From NCBI GenBank assembly GCA_019930625.1, contig CP082844.1, positions 4,402,001 through 4,466,000 of the forward strand: a stretch of DNA of 64,000 nucleotides, in the 5' to 3' direction. This stretch comes from Nocardia asteroides. Lineage in GTDB: Bacteria > Actinomycetota > Actinomycetes > Mycobacteriales > Mycobacteriaceae. The translations under genes and the position numbers were made by a program. Of the stretch, positions 52,442 through 60,939 are shown piece by piece. Every line of letters begins with the position of its first letter. Positions within the stretch are counted from its first letter, which is position 1. The notes beneath the pieces are model-generated. The model had not been told where the DNA came from and did not search any database. It saw nothing but the letters and a program-made list of their open reading frames with translations.

Positions 52442-53434
52442 CTATGTGGCGAACCGGGCGATCGCGCGCAGGACGGCGGCACCCATGGCCGAGCTGCCGG
52501 TGTGCCCCGAATCATCGATGACCTGCAGTTCGGATTCGGGCCATGCTCGGGCCAGCTGCCAGGCGGTGTACAGCGGGGCGCTCAGGTCGAGCCTGCCGTG
52601 GATCAGCACGCCCGGAATGCCCGTCAGCCGGTGCACGTCGCCCAGCAATTGCCCGTCCTCCAGCCAGGCCGCGTTGGCGAAGTAATGCGTGCAGATCCGG
52701 ACGAACGCCAGTCGCGCGGCGTCCGGCTTGGCGCTGTACTGGCCTGGGCTGCCCAGATTCTCGTGCGCGATCACCGCGTCCTCCCAGGCGCACCACCGCA
52801 GCGCGGCCGCCTCGCGGGTCGGGGCGTCGGGGCTTTCCATCAGTCGGCGATAGGCGTCGACGAGGTCGCCGTGACGGTCGGCGAGCGGAACGCCCGTGCG
52901 GAAGGTCTCCCACTGTTCGGGCAGCAGCCGGGCGAGGTCGCGGTAGAGCCAGTCGATTTCCTCCTGCCGGGTCATGGTGACCCCGACCAGTACGATCTCG
53001 CTGACCCGCAAGGGGTGGCGCTGCGCGTAGGCGAGGATCAGCGTCGCGCCCCAGGAGCCGCCGTAGAGCAGCCAGCGTTCGATACCGAGGTGTTCACGCA
53101 GCCGTTCCATGTCGGCGATCAGGTGCTGGGTGGTGTTGTGTGTCAGATCGACCGCGGGGTCGGAGGCGTGCGGCAGGCTTTCCCCACAGCCACGTTGATC
53201 GAACAGGACGATTCGGTATAACGCCGGGTCGAACGTCTTGCGCGATCCGCGCCCTCCGCCGCCGCCGGGACCGCCGTGCACCACCAACGCCGGTTTGCCG
53301 TCCGGGTTACCGCTGGTCTCCCAGTAGATCCGCTGGCCGTTCCCGACGTCCAGCAGTCCGCGGGAATACGGCTCTATCTCGGGAAAAGGCTGCGGTGCAT
53401 CGGATTGCGGGTCAGGCCTGGACACGATCGACAA
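52442..53434 (-). CDS. pip: Prolyl aminopeptidase
   Basis: A 330-residue alpha/beta hydrolase of peptidase family S33 that removes N-terminal proline. 'ALVVHGGPGGGGGRG' forms the oxyanion hole, 'VLFDQRGCGES' follows, the nucleophile Ser is in 'LLYGGSWGATLILAYAQ', the acid is in 'HGRLDLSAPL', and the His is in 'DDSGHTGS'. Length is normal. It lies 31 bp after ctaA on the same strand, but a hairpin in that gap suggests separate control. ATG start. Confidence 0.94.
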   Translation of the reverse strand: MSIVSRPDPQSDAPQPFPEIEPYSRGLLDVGNGQRIYWETSGNPDGKPALVVHGGPGGGGGRGSRKTFDPALYRIVLFDQRGCGESLPHASDPAVDLTHNTTQHLIADMERLREHLGIERWLLYGGSWGATLILAYAQRHPLRVSEIVLVGVTMTRQEEIDWLYRDLARLLPEQWETFRTGVPLADRHGDLVDAYRRLMESPDAPTREAAALRWCAWEDAVIAHENLGSPGQYSAKPDAARLAFVRICTHYFANAAWLEDGQLLGDVHRLTGIPGVLIHGRLDLSAPLYTAWQLARAWPESELQVIDDSGHTGSSAMGAAVLRAIARFAT

Positions 53435-53460
53435 CGCTACCGCCGAGTGCGGCGGTAGCG
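53435..53460 (-). terminator. Hairpin after ctaA, just before pip
   Basis: A 10-bp perfect stem (CGCTACCGCC at 53435-53444 with its complement 53451-53460) and a 6-nt loop lie 6 bp after the ctaA stop and end 1 bp from the pip start. It may end ctaA transcription or hide the pip ribosome site. Confidence 0.55.
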
Positions 53461-53465
53461 CTCGC

Positions 53466-54449
53466 TCAGGCGGCCTGCGTCGCGGCGTCCGCCTTCGGGA
53501 CGGCCACCCGCTCCCGGGTGTGCAACGAAGCCCACAGTGCGGCGGTGGCGGCGGTGCACGCCGCGGCCCCGCCCACGTGCACCACGACCAGCGCCGCGGG
53601 GACGTCGGTGAAGTACTGCACGACTCCGACCAGCGCCTGCGAGCAGACCACGCCGAGCAGCACGAACAGGCGGGTGCGCACGGCGGGCGTGATGCCCACC
53701 GCGAACAGGCCGAAGGCGAGCCCGACCAGCAGCGCGAGATACCCGACCAGCAGTTGGGAGTGCAGATGCACCAAGGTGACGATCTCGACCTGCAAGCGCT
53801 CCACCTGTCGCTCGATGCTCTTGTCGCCCGCGTGCGGACCGGCCGCGGTCACCAGAGTTCCCGCGATCAGCACCGCGGCGAGCGCGACCCCGGCGAGCAC
53901 GGTGAGCCAGCGCAGCGGCGCGGGCGCCCGCACGGTGTCGACGCCGTCGTCGGGTTCGCCGATCTTCGCGTACAGCACCACCGCGAGCCACACCATGACC
54001 ATGGACGCGAGCAGGTGGGTCGCGACGGTCCACCACAGCAGTCCGGTGCGCACCGTGATGCCGCCGATGATCGCCTGCACGACCGTGCCGCCGGGCATCA
54101 GCCACGCGTACACCAGCACCTCACGGCGGCGGCGCGCCCGGGTGACCGCGAGGACGATCAGCCCGGCGAACAGCGACACCACGAAGGTCAGCAGCCGGTT
54201 GGAGAACTCGACCGCCTGATGGATGGCCGGGACCTCCGACACCGCGACCGGCGTGAAGCTACCCGGGAAGCATTGCGGCCAGGTCGGGCAGCCCAGACCG
54301 GACGCCGTGACCCGCACGACGGCGCCGGTGACCGAGATACCCGCCTGCGTCAGGATGACCGCCAGTGCGGTCAGGAGCTGCGCCCGCAACGAGGGCAGCG
54401 GCAGCTTGTCGACGAGTCGCAGGAACGCGCGATACAGCACGTCGCACAT
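53466..54449 (-). CDS. ctaA: Heme A synthase (CtaA/COX15)
   Basis: A 327-residue protein with about eight membrane helices that oxidises the methyl group of heme O, the CtaB product, to make heme A for cytochrome aa3. Heme-ligand His residues lie in 'PAIHQAVEFSNRLL', 'WTVATHLLASM', 'VTLVHLHSQLLVGY' and 'LVVVHVGGAAA'. The Cys pair of the first outer loop ('GLGCPTWPQCFPG') is present as in class 2 enzymes. It follows the ABC permease gene by 57 bp, the same order as in mycobacteria. ATG start. Confidence 0.95.
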   Translation of the reverse strand: MCDVLYRAFLRLVDKLPLPSLRAQLLTALAVILTQAGISVTGAVVRVTASGLGCPTWPQCFPGSFTPVAVSEVPAIHQAVEFSNRLLTFVVSLFAGLIVLAVTRARRRREVLVYAWLMPGGTVVQAIIGGITVRTGLLWWTVATHLLASMVMVWLAVVLYAKIGEPDDGVDTVRAPAPLRWLTVLAGVALAAVLIAGTLVTAAGPHAGDKSIERQVERLQVEIVTLVHLHSQLLVGYLALLVGLAFGLFAVGITPAVRTRLFVLLGVVCSQALVGVVQYFTDVPAALVVVHVGGAAACTAATAALWASLHTRERVAVPKADAATQAA

Positions 54450-54506
54450 GGTAGCCCCGCCGGATCCGGGGGCAGCACCCGGTCTACTACCTTTTGTCGT
54501 TGAGCC

Positions 54507-55298
54507 TCAGTGGAAGCGGAACAGCCGGGTGGCCGCCACGCCCGCCACGAGGCCCCACACCGCCAGCACAGCCAGCCCCAGCCAGTCGACGCCGGTGTGC
54601 ATCGCGTTCTCCAGGGCTTCGGCCAGCGCGCCCGAAGGCACCAGCCGGGCGAGCACGCTCACCACGGCGGGCAGGTCGTCGGCCGCGAACACGATGCTGG
54701 CGACGCCGAGCATGACGAACCACAGGATGTTCGCCAGCGCGAGCACCACCTCGGCCTTGAGGGTGCCGCCCAGCAGCAGGCCCATCGCCGCGAAGGTCGC
54801 GGTGCCGAGCGCGATCACCGCCGCTCCCAGCAGTAGCCCGGCGGGTTCGGGCCGCCAGCCGAGCGCGAAGCCGATCACGCCGAGCAACACCGCTTGCAGC
54901 ACGACCACGATGAGCACGGCCGCGCTCTTGCCCGCGATGACGCCCCACCGCGGCAGCGCCGTCGCGCCCAGCCGCTTGAGCGCGCCGTAGCGCCGGTCGA
55001 AGCCGACCGCGATGGCCTGACCGGTGAACGCGGTGGACATGACGGCCACCATCATCACCGCGGGCACGATCTTGTCCACCCGGTGCGAGCCGAGGTCGCC
55101 GAACGGCAGCAGGCTCAGTCCCACCAGCAGGGTGATCGGGATGAACATGGTCAGCAGGAGTTGTTCGCCGTTGCGCAGCAACAGGATCAGCTCGAGCCGG
55201 GTCTGCGCGAACAGCATCGCCGCGCGGCTGCTCGGGCGCGGCCCGGGGGCGAAGGTGCCCGGCGCGAAACGGTTGGCGTTCCGGTCGTGCTCGCTCAT
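54507..55298 (-). CDS. ABC-2 type transporter permease
   Basis: A 263-residue permease with about six membrane helices: 'LLTMFIPITLLVGLSLLPFG', 'MMVAVMSTAFTGQAIAVGFDRRYGALKRLG' in part (the Phe-Arg-Tyr-Gly cytoplasmic element 'FDRRYGALKRLG' is typical), 'LIVVVLQAVLLGVIGFALGW' and others. It pairs with the ATPase encoded upstream; the start ATG 55298 overlaps that gene's stop by four bases. In mycobacteria the equivalent pair (Rv1457c-Rv1458c, from memory) lies at this place. The substrate is unknown, possibly an envelope or antibiotic-like molecule. Confidence 0.92.
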   Translation of the reverse strand: MSEHDRNANRFAPGTFAPGPRPSSRAAMLFAQTRLELILLLRNGEQLLLTMFIPITLLVGLSLLPFGDLGSHRVDKIVPAVMMVAVMSTAFTGQAIAVGFDRRYGALKRLGATALPRWGVIAGKSAAVLIVVVLQAVLLGVIGFALGWRPEPAGLLLGAAVIALGTATFAAMGLLLGGTLKAEVVLALANILWFVMLGVASIVFAADDLPAVVSVLARLVPSGALAEALENAMHTGVDWLGLAVLAVWGLVAGVAATRLFRFH

Positions 55299-56227
55299 CC
55301 GCGCAGGTCCCGTCCGGTCAGTTCCAAGAAGACGTCTTCCAGCCGGCGCTGGTCGATCCGGATGTCGGTGGCCAGCACGTTCATTCGCGCGCACCACGCG
55401 GTGACGGTCGCGAGCACCTGCGGATTGATCTCACCCTCCACCAGGTAGGTGCCCGGGGCGGTCTCCCGGGGCGCGAACCCTTCCGGCAGGGCGTTCGCCA
55501 GCAGCTCCAGGTCCAGTTTGGGCGGCGCGCAGAACCGCAGCTGCCCGGCCGCCCCGTGCGCGGTGACCTCGGCCGGCGTGCCCGAGGCGACGATGCGACC
55601 GTGGTCGATGATCACCAGCTGGTCGGCCAGCTGCTCGGCCTCGTCCATCATGTGCGTGGTCAGCACGACGGTCACCCCGTCGCGGCGCAGGGCATCGATC
55701 AGTTCCCAGACGATCAGCCGGGCCTGGGCGTCCAAGCCCGCGGTGGGTTCGTCCAGGAACACGATCTCCGGCCTGCCCACCAGCGCGCAGGCGAGGGCGA
55801 GCCGCTGCTGCTGCCCGCCGGAGAGGCGGCGGTAGGGCGTACGGCGGTTGTCTTGGAGGCCGAGGGTGCGCAGCAGCCAGTCGGGGTCGAGTGGATCCGC
55901 CGCGTAGGCGGCCACCAAGTCGAGCATTTCACCCGCTCGCGCACCGGGATAAGCGCCGCCGCCTTGGAGCATGACCCCGATGCGGGGACGCAGCCGTTCG
56001 GAATCGGAGATGGGGTCCAGGCCGAGTACGCGCACCGTGCCCGCATCCGGGGTGGCGAAGCCTTCGCACATCTCCACGGTCGTGGTCTTGCCCGCGCCGT
56101 TCGGGCCGAGCAGCGCCAGCACCTGCGCCGATTCGACCTCGAACGTCAGGCCGTCGACGGCTGTGGTGGAGCCGTACCGCTTGACGACGCCGTCCACGCT
56201 GACCGCCGGTCCGGAAGCTGTGGTCAC
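55295..56227 (-). CDS. ABC transporter ATP-binding protein
   Basis: A 310-residue ATPase of the DrrA-like drug or lipid exporter type. Walker A 'GPNGAGKTT' (41-49), Q-loop in 'IGVMLQGGGAYPG', signature 'LSGGQQQRLALACAL', Walker B 'IVFLDEPTAGLD', and the H-loop 'VLTTHMMDEAEQLAD' are all intact. The C-terminal 70 residues are the usual accessory tail ending in 'RRLEDVFLELTGRDLRG'. It overlaps the permease start by four bases and follows mptB by 73 bp. GTG start. Confidence 0.95.
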   Translation of the reverse strand: MTTASGPAVSVDGVVKRYGSTTAVDGLTFEVESAQVLALLGPNGAGKTTTVEMCEGFATPDAGTVRVLGLDPISDSERLRPRIGVMLQGGGAYPGARAGEMLDLVAAYAADPLDPDWLLRTLGLQDNRRTPYRRLSGGQQQRLALACALVGRPEIVFLDEPTAGLDAQARLIVWELIDALRRDGVTVVLTTHMMDEAEQLADQLVIIDHGRIVASGTPAEVTAHGAAGQLRFCAPPKLDLELLANALPEGFAPRETAPGTYLVEGEINPQVLATVTAWCARMNVLATDIRIDQRRLEDVFLELTGRDLRG

Positions 56228-56300
56228 GACTCCGCCTCGTCCGCGCTCGGCTGCGTCGCACCCGGTGGTGCTGTGTAGATGGCTCCCTCGCCACGCTCGG

Positions 56301-57983
56301 TCACGATGTCACACCGTAAGAGGTGGGCACCTGTGACGGAGCCGACACCCCCGTCTGCCCCCGCCACGGCAGCGAGTTGCGGGTGAGCGCGATGAACAGC
56401 ACTCCGACGATCACGGTGGCGATCGCGGCGCCCACGATCTGGAACACCTCCAGGTCGGCGCCGCGCGGCATCAGGATGACGCTCACGATCGCCGAGAACG
56501 CCACCGCCGGAACGCGGAACACCGGCCGGGTCGCCCACGCCGCCATCGGCACGATCGCCCACAGCAGATACCAGGGCTGAACCACGGGGAACAGCAGCAC
56601 GATCGCGCCGAGCGCCACGCCGAGCGCGCCGACCGGGTGCAGTCGCCCGGTGCCGGTGGCGACCAGCATGCGCACGGTGAAGAACCCCGCGACCACCGCG
56701 GCGATCGGCCGGGTGATGCTCAGCAGCGCGGTGGTGTGATCGCCGAGCCCGAGCAGCACACCGCCGAACCCGGTGATGATGCCGAGCACCGTCGGCAGCG
56801 ACATCCAGCTGCGGACGACGCTCGCGGTGTTCAGCGTGTAGATCCACCCGAAGCCGAGACCGCTCACCGAACTGATGAAAAGCGTTGTACCGATGGCGAT
56901 GGCGCCGAGCATGGCGGCCGCGACGGCGACCGTGCGCAGCGAGGCGCCCCAGCGCCGAGCCAGGGCCATGCCGACGAACCCGAGCACGATGATCGAGGTG
57001 AACTTGATCGTCGACGACAGGGTGATGATGATCGCCCCGCTGATCAGCCACGCATAGGCGCGGCCGTCGAACGGGTGGGTGTCCTCGATGGCACGCAGGC
57101 AGAACTCCAGGCCGGCCAGCATCAGGCCGAGCATCAGCGCGTCGTTGTGCACGCCGCCGACCAGATGGAACAGCACCAGCGGGTTGGCCGCGCCGAGCCA
57201 CAGCGCGCTCACCGGCGCGACGCCGCAGCGCACCGAGAGCCGCGGCAGCGCCCACACGATCAGCGCGACGCCGCCGAGCGCGAGCAGACGGTGCACCCAG
57301 ACCCCCGCGATGATGTTGTCGCCGGTGAGTTCGGCGATACCGCGGCCGACCCAGAGGAACAGCGGACCGTAGGGCGCGGGGGTGTCGCGCCAGATGGTCG
57401 GAACGTTGTTGGTGAGAACGTTGTCGATCCCGAGTCCCGCGACCGGGCCTTCCTCGTAGGGATCGATGCCGCGCGCGGCGATCTCGCTCTGCGCCAGATA
57501 GGAATAGACGTCGTTGCTGAACAGCGGCGGCGCCACACTGAGCGGGATGAGCCACAGCAGCAGCGTGCGGTCCAGCTGCGAGCGAGTCAGCCGGTGGATG
57601 GGGGAGCCGCCGATGCCGCCGACCGCGAACCGGCCCAGCAACAGCCAGGCCAGCACGACGACGACTGTGCCGGTCATGCACATGGCCAGCGAGCCGGTGT
57701 GGGCGCGGGCGAAGATGCCGAGCACGCGGACACCCGAGGTCGGATTCTGGTGCACCGGCTGCGCGCCGATGCCGAGCGCGCTGATCGCCATCAGCACCGT
57801 GCCGGTCGCGCCCATCAGGCGGATCCGGTCGAGCTGCGCGAGTTCCTTGCGGTCGAGACCGGGCACCTCCGACTCGTCCCGGTGCAGCACCGCGATCGTG
57901 TGATCGGCCGCGGGCACGTCGAGTCCGAGTGCCCGGCGCCCGAACGCCAGTGTCCTGCGCCGCGCGCCCTCCAGTACCGCCAC
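56301..57983 (-). CDS. mptB: Alpha-(1->6)-mannosyltransferase, MptB-like GT-C enzyme
   Basis: A 560-residue membrane protein with about 13 helices. It resembles the polyprenyl-phosphomannose-dependent mannosyltransferases that build the mannan core of lipomannan and lipoarabinomannan. Features include 'SNDVYSYLAQSEIAARGIDPY' in part (the acidic residue 'FSNDVYSYL' in the first outer loop is the GT-C catalytic element), 'YGPLFLWVGRGIAEL', 'GGVHNDALMLGLMLAG' and 'QPWYLLWAIVPMAAWA'. From memory, Rv1459c at the same position is MptB. GTG 57983 is chosen because the upstream part of the frame (to 58070) is not conserved and would leave only 7 bp to the divergent tetR start. Confidence 0.9.
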   Translation of the reverse strand: MAVLEGARRRTLAFGRRALGLDVPAADHTIAVLHRDESEVPGLDRKELAQLDRIRLMGATGTVLMAISALGIGAQPVHQNPTSGVRVLGIFARAHTGSLAMCMTGTVVVVLAWLLLGRFAVGGIGGSPIHRLTRSQLDRTLLLWLIPLSVAPPLFSNDVYSYLAQSEIAARGIDPYEEGPVAGLGIDNVLTNNVPTIWRDTPAPYGPLFLWVGRGIAELTGDNIIAGVWVHRLLALGGVALIVWALPRLSVRCGVAPVSALWLGAANPLVLFHLVGGVHNDALMLGLMLAGLEFCLRAIEDTHPFDGRAYAWLISGAIIITLSSTIKFTSIIVLGFVGMALARRWGASLRTVAVAAAMLGAIAIGTTLFISSVSGLGFGWIYTLNTASVVRSWMSLPTVLGIITGFGGVLLGLGDHTTALLSITRPIAAVVAGFFTVRMLVATGTGRLHPVGALGVALGAIVLLFPVVQPWYLLWAIVPMAAWATRPVFRVPAVAFSAIVSVILMPRGADLEVFQIVGAAIATVIVGVLFIALTRNSLPWRGQTGVSAPSQVPTSYGVTS

Positions 57984-58077
57984 GCAACGAAGCCTAGTTC
58001 CAGCGGCGGCGCCGCACCGCGCACGGACCCCGCTCGTTCCGGCCGGACCCGGCCCGCCCGCGGGGCACAATCGACGG

Positions 58078-58761
58078 ATGGTTTCGGAGTCCAGGCGGCG
58101 GATCGAGGTCGCCGCGTGCGGGCTGCTCGCGCGGCACGGATATCACGGGTTCGGTCTGAAGGCGTTGAGCGAGGCGGCCGAACTGCCGTACGGCTCGATC
58201 TACCACCACTTCCCCGGCGGCAAGGAGGAGATCGCGGTCGCGGCGATCACCGGGACCGGAGTGCTGACCGGCCGGATGATCCGGCAGGGGCCGACCGACG
58301 TGTTCGCCACCATGGGCACGCTGTTCGAGTTCATGGTCGCCAAGCTCGCGGACTCGGACTGGACCGACGGGTGCCCGATCGGGACGCCCGCGCTGGACGG
58401 CGGCAGTGACGTCGAGGCGGTGCGCTCGGCCTGCGTGCACGCATTCGACACGATGGAGCAGGCGTTCGCGGGGCTGCTCGCCGAGCTCGGCCTCGGCGGA
58501 GCGGACGCGGCCGAGCTGGCCACCACCGTGGTCGCCGCCTACGAGGGCGCCACGATCCTGGCACGGATCCGGCAGACGGACGCGCCGCTGCGCACGGTGG
58601 CCAAGTCGATGGAGCGGCTCATCCGGTCGACCTTCGCGGCGGCGGGGATCGGAGGCGCGCCGTCCGGGCCGGGCGGATCGGCGCCGACGGCCGAGCCCGG
58701 TGCAGCGGCCGCGGCCGGAAAACCACCGGAACTACCTGCCGAGCAGGGCGGTTCCGGGTGA
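58078..58761 (+). CDS. TetR-family regulator (LmrA/YxaF-like)
   Basis: A 227-residue regulator. The helix-turn-helix is 'EVAACGLLARHGYHGFGLKA', 'LSEAAELPYGSIYHHFPGGKEEI' in part, where 'YHHFPGGKEE' is the mark of the LmrA/YxaF subgroup. 'GCPIGTPALD' in the ligand domain is also typical. The last 40 residues are a Gly/Ala/Pro-rich tail. It is divergent from mptB and lies 40 bp before an alcohol dehydrogenase gene in the same direction; the palindrome in that gap may be its operator. ATG start. Confidence 0.9.
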   Translation: MVSESRRRIEVAACGLLARHGYHGFGLKALSEAAELPYGSIYHHFPGGKEEIAVAAITGTGVLTGRMIRQGPTDVFATMGTLFEFMVAKLADSDWTDGCPIGTPALDGGSDVEAVRSACVHAFDTMEQAFAGLLAELGLGGADAAELATTVVAAYEGATILARIRQTDAPLRTVAKSMERLIRSTFAAAGIGGAPSGPGGSAPTAEPGAAAAAGKPPELPAEQGGSG

Positions 58762-58770
58762 AGGCTTTGA

Positions 58771-58788
58771 CTAGAAAGAACGTTCTAG
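58771..58788 (+). promoter_or_regulatory. Palindrome between the TetR and alcohol dehydrogenase genes
   Basis: CTAGAA (58771-58776) and TTCTAG (58783-58788) form a perfect inverted repeat with a 6-bp spacer; nested in it is the 10-bp palindrome AGAACGTTCT (58777-58786). A TTGACT hexamer (58767-58772) overlaps its left edge and could be a -35. The site ends 13 bp before the dehydrogenase start, which suits repression. Confidence 0.6.
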
Positions 58789-58801
58789 CGACACTCGGAC
58801 G

Positions 58802-59821
58802 ATGAAGCGTCTGATGCTCTCCGGTCCCGGTGCGATGCGCTGGGAAGAACACCCCGAACCCGTCCTGAGCGACCCCGGCCAGGCGCTGGTACGGCCGGTC
58901 GCGCTGGCTACCTGCGACATCGACCCGGCCGTGCTGCGCGGTGCGTTCCCGCTGCCGGGGCCGTACCCGTTCGGGCACGAGGGCGTCGCGGAGGTGGTCG
59001 CGATCGGCCCGCAGGTCCGCGGCGTCGCCGTGGGCGATCTGGTCGTGGTGCCGTTCCAGATCTCGTGCGGCGCCTGCCGCCCCTGCGCGCGGGGCAGGAC
59101 CGGCAACTGCGCGAGCCATCCGCCGCTGTCCACCTTCGGGCTCGGCACCTTGGGTGGGCTGGACTGGGGCGGCCTGTGGGCCGATCTGGCACTCGTGCCG
59201 CACGCCGACGCCATGCTCGTCCGGCTGCCGTCCGGCGTCGACCCGGTCGTGGTGGCCAGCGCGAGCGACAACATCCCGGACTCCTACCGTGCCGTGGGGC
59301 CGCGACTGGCCGACGATCCCGGCGCGGAAGTGCTGGTGATCGGCGGCCCGGCCGCGCCCTCGATCGGCCTCTACGCGGCCGGACTCGCGGTCGCCCTCGG
59401 ATCCGCTCGCGTGGTGTATCTCGACGACTCCGCCGAGCGGTTGGAGATCGCGAAGTCGCTCGGTGCGGAGGCGATCGAAGGGCTGCAGGACGCGCGGGTC
59501 GGCCGGTTCCCCGTCACCGTGGAGGCGGCGGGCGGGGCGAAGGCGCTGCGCGCGGCGATCGGCGCGACCGCATACGACGGCTGGTGCACGAGCGTCAGCG
59601 TCCAGTTGCGGGACGTCGCCCTGCCGATCTTCGACATGTACTCCCGGTGCTGCACCTTTCACACCGGCCGCGCGCACGTCCGTCCGGTCATCCCCGAGAT
59701 CCTCGATCTCGTCGCGGCCGGTCGTTTCGATCCGTCGCTGGTCACCACGGCCACAGTCGCCTGGGACGAGGCGGTGGACGCGCTGCTGGAGACGCCGATG
59801 AAGCTCGTCGCCGTGCGATGA
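58802..59821 (+). CDS. Zinc-dependent alcohol dehydrogenase
   Basis: A 339-residue medium-chain dehydrogenase. The catalytic zinc ligands are Cys in 'LATCDIDPAV' and His in 'PFGHEGVAEV'; the structural zinc is held by the four Cys of 'ISCGACRPCARGRTGNCASH'. The coenzyme loop is 'VLVIGGPAAPSIGLYAAG', where the usual GxGxxG is altered, followed by 'VVYLDDSAERLEIA', whose Asp suggests NAD. It stands between a TetR gene and sufR and is not part of the mycobacterial backbone here. ATG start. Confidence 0.9.
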   Translation: MKRLMLSGPGAMRWEEHPEPVLSDPGQALVRPVALATCDIDPAVLRGAFPLPGPYPFGHEGVAEVVAIGPQVRGVAVGDLVVVPFQISCGACRPCARGRTGNCASHPPLSTFGLGTLGGLDWGGLWADLALVPHADAMLVRLPSGVDPVVVASASDNIPDSYRAVGPRLADDPGAEVLVIGGPAAPSIGLYAAGLAVALGSARVVYLDDSAERLEIAKSLGAEAIEGLQDARVGRFPVTVEAAGGAKALRAAIGATAYDGWCTSVSVQLRDVALPIFDMYSRCCTFHTGRAHVRPVIPEILDLVAAGRFDPSLVTTATVAWDEAVDALLETPMKLVAVR

Positions 59822-60129
59822 GCAGGGCTGTGACGAACGGCACTTCGCGGAATCGCCGCGGCAGGTGGGAGTCCCGGCGATCGCGCCGGATGCGAGGCGC
59901 CGCACGCTCCGTGTCTCGCTCACGTGCGCCGACCGGTGCTGGCCCCCGTTCCTTCTGCGCAGGTCAGCCGGAAAAGTTCCGCTCCGATTACCGGCATGCG
60001 AGGGTGGACACCTGTCCGAAGAGTGGAACCGGTCGGCTCCGGCACGCCGGATCGCCCGCCGGCCGAACAGCCCGCTGACTCAGGGCACCCTTATTAGATT
60101 TTAGGAACGAATTCCGCCACACTGATGTT
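59822..60129. other. 308-bp region upstream of sufR
   Basis: No supported gene. The last 40 bp are markedly AT-rich (60090-60105) and include an inverted repeat GGAA-N4-TTCC (60104-60115), 15 bp before the sufR start. This is the probable promoter and operator zone of the SUF operon. I did not find a clean ACACT-N5-AGTGT site; only one half (ACACT at 60119-60123) is visible. Confidence 0.5.
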
Positions 60130-60939
60130 GTGAAAACCGTGGGTTTGCGGAGGGACGACGCAGGAGCTGGTCGCAAGGTCGGCGCCGGGTCGGTTGCTGC
60201 GCCCGCGACGGTCGGCGGTGAAGGGCATACCCGAGCGGCCATCGTGCAGTTGCTGCTGGAAGAAGGGCCGATCACCGCTACCGCCATCGGGAACAAGCTG
60301 GGCTTGGCCCCGGCGGGCGTGCGCAGGCATTTGGACGCCCTGATCGACTCCGGTCAGGCGCGCGCGGGCCGATCGGCGCCCTGGCAGCAGAAAGGCCGCG
60401 GCCGCCCGGCGAAGCAGTACCAGCTCACCGCTGCCGGGCGAGGCCAGCTCGGCCACGCGTACGACGATCTGGCCGGAGCCGCCATGCGGCAGCTGGGGGA
60501 GATCGGCGGCGAACAGGCCCTCACCGAGTTCGCTCGCAAACGGGCACGCACTATCGTGGCCGGGATCGAACCGGTCGCTCAGCACACCCCGGATCAGACC
60601 GAGGCCAAAGCCGAGGAGATCGCCGAGGCGTTCACCGACGCCGGATTCGCCGCCACCACCCGCAAGGTGGGCGCGGGCGTGCAGATCTGCCAGCATCACT
60701 GCCCGGTGGCGCACGTCGCCGAAGAGTTCCCGCAACTGTGCGCGGCCGAACTCGAGGCGTTCCGGGAACTGCTCGGCACGCACGTGCAGCGGCTGGCCAC
60801 GATCGCCAACGGCGACTGCGCGTGCACCACGCACGTGCCGCTGCTCGTCCTGTCGGCCGACCGGACCGAAACGTCAGCACCAACCGCTGCACAGCCCGCA
60901 GCGGTACGAACGAACGACTCCGGAAGGAGTGCCGAATGA
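60130..60939 (+). CDS. sufR: SufR-type iron-sulfur transcriptional regulator
   Basis: A 269-residue regulator. After a 35-residue basic leader comes a winged helix ('[20 protein letters not shown]', '[23 protein letters not shown]' in part, '[16 protein letters not shown]'). The C-terminal half has Cys residues in '[20 protein letters not shown]' and '[11 protein letters not shown]' that can hold a [4Fe-4S] cluster. In cyanobacteria and mycobacteria SufR with its cluster represses the suf operon and lets go when the cluster is lost. Its stop overlaps the sufB start as ATGA, which ties it to the genes it should control. GTG start. Confidence 0.93.
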   Translation: MKTVGLRRDDAGAGRKVGAGSVAAPATVGGEGHTRAAIVQLLLEEGPITATAIGNKLGLAPAGVRRHLDALIDSGQARAGRSAPWQQKGRGRPAKQYQLTAAGRGQLGHAYDDLAGAAMRQLGEIGGEQALTEFARKRARTIVAGIEPVAQHTPDQTEAKAEEIAEAFTDAGFAATTRKVGAGVQICQHHCPVAHVAEEFPQLCAAELEAFRELLGTHVQRLATIANGDCACTTHVPLLVLSADRTETSAPTAAQPAAVRTNDSGRSAE

